A stretch of DNA of 64,000 nucleotides from Plazaster borealis (Eukaryota; Echinodermata; Asteroidea; Forcipulatida; Labidiasteridae). A program made the position numbers and the translations under genes. The notes below the pieces were generated by a model. The model made no database searches. It saw only the letters and a program-made list of their open reading frames with translations, and was not told where the DNA came from. Within the stretch, counting starts at the first letter, position 1. Each line of letters opens with the position of its first letter. The stretch covers positions 12,859,273 through 12,923,272 of the forward strand of contig CM037467.1 in the NCBI GenBank assembly GCA_021014325.1, read 5' to 3'. This document shows positions 40,901 through 52,900 of the stretch, one piece after another.

Positions 40901-43900
40901 ATTTGATCCTAAATGAGGTCAACATGATTTCTTTAAATAATTGTATCTCAAATTTTTGGTTTTGGGGGTTTATTTTGTTATAAATTTCTCTTAAAATAAA
41001 AATAAAAATGTTATTTCTCGTTTCACTCGAAGAAAAACAAATACTTGAAACTGACAGATTTCACAAAAGTATCCATCCTAAATTTGATCTTAAAAGAATT
41101 CAACATGATTTTTTTTAAATAATTGTATCTCAAATTTTATTTTGGGGGGTTTATTTTTTTATGAATTTTAGTTGAAATAAAAAAATCTGTAATTTCCCGT
41201 TATTTCCCATTTCACTCTTCTTCTTTTTTTATGAATTTCTCTTAAAACAAAAAAAATTGCCTGGGAATAATTTATGTTTAAAAAAAAGATAACAAAATAG
41301 GAGACAAACTTAATTTGTGAAAATAATGCCGAGTTCAAGGGAATGTGTGAGAAGAACTTATATCAACTTAATCATTCATTCCCTTGGTTACAGTTTCAGT
41401 AATAGTAAAAATATTTTTACCATATTTCCCTTTTCGGGTAGAAAATTAAAACTGATAACCAAATCTTCATTTCCGAAATGAAATTACCGTTACAAATATC
41501 ACAGGGAGAGAAGGGGAGGCAATCAATCAAAACTAAATTCATTAAAGTAATTAATTTTCCGTCCCTTAATTGTATTTTATTAAGTCAACCTTGTCCCCAG
41601 GGGCCTCTCTAACCCTTTTGGACTGAGCGATTGTCATTCCTGTATTGTAAAATAAAATCTTTAATAAGCAGCCACATGATTCTAGAGTCTTGTTTCTTGT
41701 TTCACATATTTTGCAAATTGGCTCTGTAATGTTGAAAAATATTTGAAAAACCTTTTAACTGTTGGCAAATTTATTGCTTAATTTTCCATGTAACTTTTTG
41801 TATTATTTTTTATTAAATTTTAGTTACATGCATATAAATTGTTGCCAAATACAACTATATTTTGTAATAACAGATAACCAGACAAAATGTCAAGCAACTG
41901 GTCACCTATAAGCTTTTTCTTAAAAAAGAAGAAATTTCTGTAATTCTCCAGATCCAGATTTTTTTGTTGATTGTGTTCATCAGAGCTGAAATCTGAGTAT
42001 CACCTTTCTTAGACACCCACACAATTTCTTTCCTGCGTTTAAATGTTTGTTTTTTAACACCTTCGTTGCTATTTTTTCCCTGACCTCAAATCAGGTGTTA
42101 AATGTCACTCAATTTTTCCAGGTAAAGCTGAGGGAATCCAATCAGTGTGCATTGTGGACATCATTCAACAATTACTGAGAAGTTTTTTCTATCAATATGA
42201 AAATAAACGTATTTGTTCAGATGCCTTTGAGGAAGAAAATTGATAACTGCCTTTTTTTTAATACTAAACCTAACCATGAATCTCCAGAGTGCAACACTTG
42301 TCGGGTGTTTTTACAAAATTGGGGATTGTATAAACGAGTGGGCAGGTTTTCCCTGCTGGCTTTCTTTATTTTTGTATTTTGAGATGAAAAACAAAATTGT
42401 TTACAGCTACTTTATGTCTCTCCCGTACACACCAGACCCCGTCGGAGCGCTTAAGTCGGGCGGGGTTCGTCCTACGCACCATCCTCTTGATGCGTTCCCC
42501 GCAGATGATCCGGGATCGCAAGTACCACCTCCGCACGTATCGCCGCTGTCTCGTGGGCTCGGAGATGGTCGACTGGTTGATACAACAGAGCCCGATGACG
42601 TTGGTTCATTCACGGCAACAGGCTGTTGGGATGTGGCAGGCTCTACTAGAGGAAGGTGTCATCACACACGGTAAGCGCTAGAGCTCATTTAACACTTTGT
42701 GTCGTGAACGTTAAGAAGGGTTGTCTCCCGCCGTCTTGAATAAGAGATGATCTCCATACATCTACCTCAGATCTTAGCAGACTTTGCAACTACTTGTACT
42801 TTTATGTCGGGCACCCTCCCTCTTATGATTGATCAGGAAGGTCTGATATACATTTTTCTGATCCTTAGTGACTGTGTGAAATTTTGTCAAGGAATTAAAA
42901 AATAAATCGCTTGTTTTCCCTTGAAAAATCTCTCTGAAAGACAATGTTTTTTTATAGAGGAATACTTTTGATTTGGGTTTGTTTGTTTTTTTATCAAATA
43001 TTCTGCAATGTGTGTAAAATTAGGTCAATCACTGACTTTTCAAACTTTTTTTTTTCAGAAAACAAAACAAATTTTTATGTAATACTTTCTCTATTAAAGA
43101 TGACGTCACTTTGGATGAAAGTGTTTCTTGGATGATCGGTACTGGTGCCATTTTTTGTATAAAGCCGTCATTTGGAAAATTGACATAGTCAGTGTTCTCT
43201 GTAATCGTCCAAACTTGATCCTCTTTTTAAAGTTTGCCGGGAGCATCCCTTCAAGGATAAGTACCTCTTCTACCGTTTCCGTGACGATGACATGGGCATC
43301 GGGAGCCAGCCGGGGAATGCAGAGAAGAAAGAGGCAGAAGATGAGTTTCAAGAGACGCTGATCATCCTCGCCCAGATCGGCCCAGATGCTATGATGAGAA
43401 TGATTTTACGAAAACCGTAAGTCCTTCAATCAAATTCAATTTAGTGGGGATGATTTTTACAATGCATCTTGAAAATGAAACTCAAGGCTTGTTACTCGAT
43501 CGAAAGAAAGCCTGGTTCGTACTTCTTGCAAATTGCTACAAATGAAGCAAACTTCATGCACGAATGGGAAAGCAACACGTACTGATTGTTTGCGCCACAA
43601 AAATTTGTTTGGCATTCACTTTGGTGTGAAATATAAACCAGATGTAAGATTTGAATGTTTTGGGTGTCATCTTTGTTCAGTTTAAAGATGACATCATCAT
43701 CTTGAAGCTGAGGGTGGCTTCTTTTAAAAAGTTAAATTTATCTTTAAATCTGATGCTGTGTTGCAGATATATTACTGATTTATTTATTATTACTAGTTTA
43801 TATTTCTTTTATGAAAACAATGGAGTCCTAAACAGGGACTTTGTTTCTGCGGTCTTGAAGCTAGGAAACCTGTAAACAAGGATTCTTGCCGTGGGAACCA

Positions 43901-46900
43901 AGATCATAGGATGAAACCCCTTCTTTTCTAGGATATGTTTTTTTACTTTTCTCAATGCACTACTTGTTCGAAGTAAATGGGATTTAAGTCAGCTAGTCAT
44001 ATCCCAAGGATAAAGCAATTAAAGGTGTGATGTGGAAGGACTCGCCGCTACAAGAGCTGACCTAGGCATTTTCTCTGACAAGGATCTTACTTTCAACTGC
44101 ACGTCTTCCCTTCCTGGTTTGATTTGTATCTGCTGTATCTAGGCTATTATTGAGCTGTTTGATTTCTAATTCAGCTTTCCTGTTCGTAATTATGACATTA
44201 TTTCGCTGTAAGCCACGCCCACCTTACAGCTCCAACGATAGCTAGAGACGAGTCGGAAAAGCTTTGAGCTAGTTTTTCTTTGACGAGTTTTGTACGAACA
44301 AATTATAAATGGATCTGCATTTCACAAATGTTTTGCAAAGTCTCGAGGTTCTCTCTTAATTATCGGTCTCTGCCGTAAGAAATGCCTTCGAATAATGAAA
44401 TGAGTGATTTTTTGTAAAATTGTTCAGAAATTTATGCCAGCTTCGGGGCTGGATGTGGCCAAAATTATGTGCATACGTTCAGTCGTTATTTTCTGATTCA
44501 GGGTATCCTTGCCAACATAAATGTATGATACCTATAATGTTATAACTTGTGTGTTACAGAAATGTTTTACGAGTAATGGTTGATAGAGTAAAAGTAGGTG
44601 TTCTGATATGGTTTATCCGTTCCTACCACACTGTTGTTGTTTGTTTTGGTGTTTTTTCCCCTCAATTCTGGCATGAAAGGAAATGTGTACTCTCCAGAAG
44701 ATAGAGGTTAGGCTTAAAGCGTATATTGATGTTAATCATTTTCAAAGTGCTTTTAACTTAGAGTCTTCCGTTTACCCTTTGATTGTCCAGTTCGATCTGA
44801 ATAGACAAACCGTCTTGCTGGACAGGCACTACAACCACCCTGGGCTCAATGTCATGAAGCTTTCAATGAACAAGTCAGCTTGCTAGAGACAAATTTTGCT
44901 TACCTGGAAAAAGTTAAACAGCTAAATTGACCTTGCTTCGGCCTTAACATTATTGGCAATGAAACATTGTTAAGCGATATATTCTGTTTAACAGCTTTGT
45001 GAAGTTGGGTCCACTGCACATAAAGAACTTGATTTGAGGCAGTAATTTGTATTTTTATTTGTAACCCTTGAATCGAATTAGCCTTTGTGGGTCACCACAT
45101 GCTCCGTTTTTACATTTGCGCCCTCTAGTGGCAGCTCTTACAAATTGTGGTGCACCAGTTCAAACACGACTAACGCCTGGGAGGAAGGCTATATCCAGAT
45201 GTGCTTCATCAATGTATTTTGATCCTAATAACAGAATTTTATTACGGATTACTCTGTAGACCTTTATCATGGTGCTGTCATCTCGATTTTTTCCCATTCA
45301 AACCAATGTAACCAAACCGAGGATGGGAGGAAAAAAGTCGGGTTCCTTGTTGTACAAGGAATATTAGCATCCATTACTGTTATTGGATACAGGGAACATG
45401 ACCAAGATGGTGGCAGCATTATAAACGTCTCTAGTGCAAAGACCTTGCTCTATGCTTACTCATACCCTACCTCATTGATGAAAATATTACTTGTACGAAA
45501 GGGTCTTAAGACAACCACCCTGCCCCACCCCTTCCATACATTCTCCTGAAATATTGGACGGAAAAAAAGAGAGATAAAATCTGTATTTTTGTTTAGGATA
45601 TAACAGTAGGATTTTGTGCACTATGCAGCCATAGTTGATTATGCTGCATTGTTTTTAGCACAGGGCTAACTAACCCATACTAACCATCAACCAATCACAT
45701 ACTCGCCTTTATTAACAACTCACCAATCACAGTGAAGTCTTATAGCAACTAACCAATCACAGGGAAGTTTTGTAACAACTAACCAATCACAGGGAAGTTT
45801 TATGAGAGTATGGGTAACTTTTGACCAATGGTTTCATTTGACTTTGCCATTTTGCCAATCAACTATTGACCAATCCACATTGGATTGTTTTTCATGTGCT
45901 TTTAGAACTATGGCAACTAAATCAAATAGGATTACAAAAAACATTTATGTACCGATGATCAGGATTGGTGAAAAATTTCTAGATGTGAAGACTGAATTTC
46001 TTAAACTAAGTGTGATTGGCCAATTGATTGCTGAAAAGCACCTTGCGTCACAAGAGAAAGAGCCTGATTGGCTAGCAAGATTTCAACTTGTTGCACATTC
46101 TTAAGCTTATAACTATTTCACGTAGAAGTTATTATTATTTTTTTAATTTAAACTTCCAATTTTGTGTCTAAACATTTATTTGATGGCTGCGTGTAGAAAT
46201 GTTTTTGTAGAAAACAAATTGCACCAATTTGCAGAATATGTACTGATCATTTTTCAAGCTTAAACCTTTAAAATCACTGCATGCAATACACAACTTTTCT
46301 ACATCAAAACTTTGCCTCTTTTTCTCTTTATTATTTTCTGTCAACCTTTGAACTTTTGACCTACGACCTGTACTATCCACATCTTGTGATCAGCACACCT
46401 ATGAGAGCATGGGGGTATGAGTAAGTATGGTTGCCATGGAAATATGCAAATTAGTCTCACCTGGCCAATCATGTCTTGCGTTGCACAAATTGCATGTAAG
46501 AATCGTAGTCTGCATCCATTTAGTGCATGAGAGGGTCATTTTCATTGGTGCGTTTGACTCTGGTGCTCTGTAGCTCTGTCTGCACACACGTTAAATGGTT
46601 TAGAAAGCTTGGTGCACTTTTCTTTCCTTTTTAGGTGTTTTTATAAGGAAACTAGTTAAAAACAAGACCTTAATGTTTACTTTTATTGACAAAAATGTGA
46701 ATGAAACTCTTGTTGGGGTGCATGAAAATCTTACTATTTTCTTCAAACTAAAATTGTTCTTAAAATAAATATTGAAATACAGAATTTTCTTTTTAATTAA
46801 ATAATGGTTATTTAATGCAACTTTGTATCACCGATGATTTTTAGTTCAATTTATAACTCCATTTTGCATGTTTTAATTTGTGACTTTTATGTATTTTAAC

Positions 46901-49900
46901 TTAAAGGAACATTACAGAATTGGTTTTTGCCAACAAAACAGTGTAAGCACTCTATATAATCCACCATGTACATAAACTGACAAACCTGTGAAAGTTTGAG
47001 ATCGATCGGCCATCTGGGTCACGAGAAAATAGTGAAAAACCAATAACACATTTGCATGTGTTATACAATGCATGAATAAAATGCTCATGAGCGATAAACT
47101 CCAATCGGAAATTAGTTTTATTTATTTCTCATCAAATATGGCATTTCAGACAGAAATATTTCTAGGGATGTTTTCTACTATCATCATCATTAGACCGTGT
47201 AAGTTTTATGTAAATCTGTGATGTTAAAGAAAATTTTAATCACCAGTTCTGTAACGTTCCTTTAAGGTTGCATTTTTTTAACTGAACATTTGTTTGTTTC
47301 CTTGAGTAGATTTATCTTTTTTATTCATACTTCCTTATTCTGGTATAACATCCTTAAAATCATCAAAACTCTTAAAAGTGTTATACAGGATTGGTAGAGC
47401 TGACAAAATAGTCGCAGACAGTGTTCATGTTTTGTGTGATTAACCATATACATGAAATAACAAACCTATAAAAATTTGGGCCTAATCCGTTGTGTGAGTC
47501 AGGAGAAAATAATGAAAAATCAAGCACAATTTTCAGCTCGTGAACTGCACATTGTCCTTAATTTTGGTTGTAACAACCTAAATCAGCTGTTGCGTTTTTA
47601 GGTTTTCAGATTCAGTTTTCTTAAGTAGAACTTTATTTCAGAGGGAATTATTTCACAGAAAAAATGGATCTAGTAGACCTTATGAACTTCATAACCAGTA
47701 AGCTTTCAGATTATAATCAGCATAAGCTTTCAGACTAAAATTAAACAATGATGTTTTATCATTACAATCCTGTATAGTACCTTTAATCTATACTTTTAAA
47801 AAAAGTTTTTTTTCTAAAGCATGATGAAAAAGTGGGATATATAATAAGTATTTTATCAACCATCATCGTAAAATTGACTCGCTGAATCTTCACCTGAGAC
47901 ACTTGACAGGTATTAAATATTTGAAGATGTTGTCAATTTACCGTCATCGTTGGTTTTTAACAAGCCATGTTTTATCAATGACATGTATACAACACCTGTG
48001 ACCTTGTATGATTATTACGATAATGTCATAAGAGCTATTTTGTGTTTTTTCGTTGCCAGGTGTTTTCATGTTTTTAGGCGAACAACAATTAAGTTTTGTC
48101 TTCACTACGTTGTTACGGTTTGCACATGCATGATAAATTTTGAACTCTTTGTATTAGTTTTCCATTTATTTTTAGAGAACATAAATTTCAAATCAATTCC
48201 AGAAGTCAGTCTTTTCAGAAACTTTTAAGCTGGTTTAAGTTGCTTTTGTCTTAGTAAAAATAGAGAAAACATTATCAAAGTTAAATAAAACCAAGTTATA
48301 AACCACAAGGGAAACTGACTGGGTAAATTTGAAATTATTTGGGTTGAACAAAGAAAAATTGACTAGAGTGGGATTTGAACCAACGACCTCCGGTTTAACG
48401 TGCCAGCGCTCTACCAACTGAGCTATCTAGCCCTATGTTTGCAGTCTCCCTAAATAAGTAAAGAAATTTTAAAGGAAATCAATACTTTTTTTTTGCTTAA
48501 AATTCATGAAGTTCTTTTCACCTTTTTTTTAAATGAGGATACATTTCAATTTCAGACTACTTTAAAACGAAAACAAATCTGGAAGGGTCAAGTAACATTT
48601 CTTAGAATATTTTGACTTTTTTAAACTATCATGATGCACATGTTAATAGTGGTGCCTGTTTTCAGTTTCACATTGTTTCTTTAATAGTTTTATTTTAGTT
48701 ATTTTGTAATATTTTTTTCTTTTGTAATACTTGTAATTTTGTTATGAAGTTTATGTATTGGCCATTGATTAAGGGGAAATGTTTTGAAATTTGAAAATCT
48801 CAATCCAAGATGTGTAAATAAGTTGTTATTGTTTGGGTTGGGGGGAAAATGCACTCGGCCACTGTTTGGCGGGAAAAAATATATTAACAAAAATGAACTC
48901 CTTTTCAACCACATAATTTATTCAAATGTAATGACCCCAATCCAAAAATATTTCTGAAATCCTTAACTGTCATCTAGTTCAAGTTTTCTTAATTGTCCTT
49001 TCTCAATCCATTGAAAATGTCCTCACTATGCAGTCTTTCACCCAAAAAATACTGTCTTAAGATTGTTGATGTTACTGACTGTCTGCCCCTCCTAACCCCA
49101 CCCCCAAACAAATTACCCCCCTGGCCACCCCCTTGACTTTTAACACCTATACGTACCTCAGTCGACCCCCTTGGCTAATGGAGTTGGCCCGTCGCCTTCA
49201 GCAAGCCGATATTTACAACAGGTATTGCTGAATCATCGTCAGAAACTTCCATTTTCTTCTTCACATTTTTGTTCTTCATTCCATTTTCCAATTTTCCAAT
49301 TTTTTATTTGTTTATTAATTTTTTCCCCAGTTTTCCTCATCAATCATGTTTTATTCAGTTGTAGTGAATCATTACACAGTCATTTCTATTTTATTTTCTA
49401 CTTGAAAGTGGTATCTAGTTTTAATACATTTTAATGTGGATACATTACTTTCAAAATGCAACAAAAGTAGAAAACATTCTACCCTTGCATGGTAAAATAA
49501 CAAATAAATGAAATAAAAAACCATGTCATTTTGAAATCAGTTCTGCTTAAATTTTTACTTTTATTTTGTTGATCCAGAAGTGCATTTTTAATGTTTGATT
49601 CTTGTAAATTTGTAAATTTTATTTTCAAACTTACTAGTTGATTTTGTATCATGATATCTTAAGTTCTACAATTTTTGTGTATGTAAAGTCTGCATTATCA
49701 TTTCCATTCTTTGTCCACAATTCAGTTATTACTGACCATCCAAGAGTTACTCGAAGTACTGTTGAGTTAAATTGTGCACAAAGGGATTCACAGACTTATA
49801 TTTTATGTACTTCATTTACTTCAAGTTATTGTGACAATTCTTTTGAAATGGTTCCTTTCTTCTGAACATAAGATTTCATGTTTTTCATATGAAATTTCAG

Positions 49901-52900
49901 AAAATATTTCCGTACTTAAACCATGTTTGTAAAACTGTTTAGGATTCCGAGCTTCAAGTTGTTTAACCGAAACTATCACAGTTCCCCCCCCCCCCCCGGG
50001 CAAAAGACCTTTATCACTCCCCATTCCAATCCTTGAAGGGTTCCCTGTGTACCCATAGACCGTTTGAGTTGTAATTGTCTTTACTTAAACTGGGGCCAGC
50101 CTATGTTCACCTTGCAACCTTGGTTTGGTTGAGGCTGTGTTCGAATTGGGGGCTACAGCTACGGCTACGGCTAGATTTAAGCATCATCATGCATTGAAGT
50201 AGAGGGCGTCCTTAGCAGCACCCTTAGCAACAGTCGTAGCCGTAGCCGTAGCCGTAGCCACCAATTCGGATACAGCTTTACTTTGATTGAAATAGCCCCC
50301 CCAAAACAATGGCTGCTGCAGGATAACAATCCATATGATCTGGTGTTTAAAAAAATTACCAAATTTTATATGAACATATCTCCTAAGATAATAAGGTTTC
50401 AGTGTGAACTTTTTTTTAAAATAAAATTCGAAATGTTTTATAAATAATTTGTTGAGGCATCTATCTGATTTGACACCAAACTATACTTTGATTTTAAAAT
50501 ACACACTGTGATATCAGTTCTTTATCAGATCCAGACAACCACTTGACCTTAAGTTAACGGACTCAATGTGATAAAGACACCCATGCAAAAGAACAAGGCC
50601 TCTCTAAACTGTCGTAAAATTTAATTATTCATCCTCTAGCCATTGTTCAATATCTATTTCAGCATCGTCGTCATATTTGTAGGAATGCTGGTGCCAGTCT
50701 GGAGAAATCAATGCACAAGATGCATTACAACTTAACCATCAAACTTCATAGAGCTGCTTAAGCAGACAATAGTGCTTAACAAGTTTCTGTTAAGCAAAAA
50801 TGAGCAGGAAACCAGTCACAAGTGGTATATACTGGCATGGCATTTTGGCTGGTAACCTTTGTCTGGTAAGCACAATTGTTTTGTGCTTTGCTAATTCTGG
50901 TGCTTTAGCAGCAGCTCTAGGATATTGGGCCCTGGATGTAGGCTAGTCTCTTCTCAAGGCATTCTTGTGAATATGCGAACTACGCTGCATCTGTTAGCAT
51001 TCTAGCATGCAAGCAAAAACACCTTGAGCCAAAAATAATTCCTGCATGTAAAATGTTCCACCAGACACAAATCCATAAGACAATTGTCTGCTGTAATGTT
51101 ATGCAATTAACTTTGGAGTGCATCATGTTTTTATAGTGTAGGCCTATCTGTGGCCAATAATTTAAGAATAATTATTAAAACTGATTTCATGTAGGGCATG
51201 CGGAGTCTTTGAATTGCATGTGCACGTGATAATGAACCTACATCGAGTGTGCATTTTTACCTTCATTGCAGGTTTTGTACCACAGTTCTTTACCAGTAAA
51301 TTATATTACATGTATATCTTGACAATAATTTGATATAATTCTTATAAAATACAAAACTTAAAGGGATTGTATACGTTTGGTAATTGGAACCCACTGTTTG
51401 TTTCAATCCTATTTAGTTGTAGATATAACCATAAAACTAACCTGTGAAAATTTCATTTCAAAAGGTGGTAGCGTTTTTGAGATATTGGCGAAAATCTGGA
51501 GCGGTTATGTCCATGCAGGAAGAATAATCTGCAATTGGAATACACAATCTGAGAAAAGTTTCTGACAGAAACACGTCTCAGATTCAAATTTTTGGGGATA
51601 AAAACTGAAATCTTTTTCCATAACTACACTACTTTAAAGTAAAATGTTTCTCAAAATGCTTTATACTCTCAGAAGCTGCAGCACTTCTTACCAAGTAAGT
51701 TTTTATTGCCATATTAATGAGTAATTACCAAACGTATACAGACCCTTTAAGCCCCCCCATCCCCTTCCCTGTGTCAAATGATCGAGCGGATTGAAAAGTA
51801 ATCAATGTAAAACATTTAAATGGTCATACAGATGATGTGCTTATTCACTCAGCATGGATTTGATGTCGCCAATGCAGGGAGTCGCAAGGACCCCCCCTCG
51901 TTAACCAAGTATTAAAATGTTAATGATGTTTCAGGCAAATTTTGTACATCAGGCAGTGGTTTAAATATTGTTGCAGTGTCCCTTGTCGAATCGCTTTCTC
52001 GACGAGAAACTATTTTTGGATATGTTCTACCTTTGTTTGTTTTCCACGATTCATTGAGGATATTCAAAGAAAAGTAGTTTACCCTGTACTTGTTTGATGC
52101 GATGATTTGAAGCTGATGCCCATAGCAACCAAGCAGGTTACCATGGCAACCGATGCATTTGTATAGTACTTCTATTATAAATCAAGACTATAGACTATTT
52201 TAAAGACGGTTAATTTCAAAACTGCAGGCTCTTGTGTCACTCACATCAATCGTAAACTTATTGCTTTGATATGGTAGTCTGCCTAAGGTTTTTTTTTTTT
52301 GAATTAAAAATGTGAAATTTGTAATTTAGAATTAGGCCATTAATCTGATTGCATTTTGCTTCTTCTGCGGCAACTCTGTGTCGGATCTTTCTCACTGCTG
52401 TTTCATGTATGGAACTGCCGCTGAATATCTGTTGTGTTCGTTCTAATTTCTGAACAAGCCAACTGCTATTTCGTGTATGGATTTCCTTGAAATTGTATTG
52501 TTTGCTTTTTTAGTCCTCAGTAAAATCAACCGCTATTTTGTGTTATTTTTGAACTTTCCCGAATAACTGTAGTGTTTATTTTTTCTGTTTGTCCCTGTTG
52601 ATTGAACCTCTCATGTAGACCCATGGAACGGTCGGTTGATGATTTGGAGATTATTTACGAGGAGTTACTCCACATCAAGGCGTTGGCGCATCTCTCCACG
52701 ATGGTCAAGCGGGAACTCGCTAGCGTCTTGGTGTTTGAGTCACACCAAAAGGCTGGTACCGTCTGTAAGTATAACACCCTTATCTTAAACGTTTTCTTAA
52801 AAGAACTTGAGCGCTGATTCAAAAAATATGATTCTATGCTTGAAAACTAAGAAGGAAAAACAGTCTGGGAAAGTCTGTCAAACAAAAGGTCTTCTCTTGA

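Larger units (their letters stand above)
36261..42435 (+). other. introns 5 and 6 (flanking exon 6 at 39326-39388)
   Basis: Both introns have normal GT-AG ends. Intron 5 holds a (TTA)n run near 37917 and largely unassigned sequence; 37290-37460 is complex and non-repetitive. Intron 6 holds tandem copies of a unit of about 190 bp at 40820-41260 and otherwise AT-rich sequence. I see no further exon. Confidence 0.75.
43417..52618 (+). other. intron 8 (9.2 kb)
   Basis: GT-AG intron splitting a proline codon before CNB-B. It carries a CCAAT-rich block (45691-46072), two palindromic elements (46901-47265 and 47372-47786), a SINE (48301-48457), a GGCTAC-rich foldback (50134-50275), another foldback (50738-50934) and a TTAA element (51358-51750). 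About 43440-44880, 48460-50130 and 51760-52600 show nothing I can name. Confidence 0.8.

Noticed and set aside
42240..42674. 144-codon open frame overlapping exon 7, and an antisense one at 42407-42613
   Set aside because: The DEP-encoding frame is clearly the real one; the others are shadows of a GC-rich exon.
45802..46104. 100-codon open frame in intron 8
   Set aside because: It begins inside the 30-base CCAAT tandem repeat and shows no domain or splice signals.
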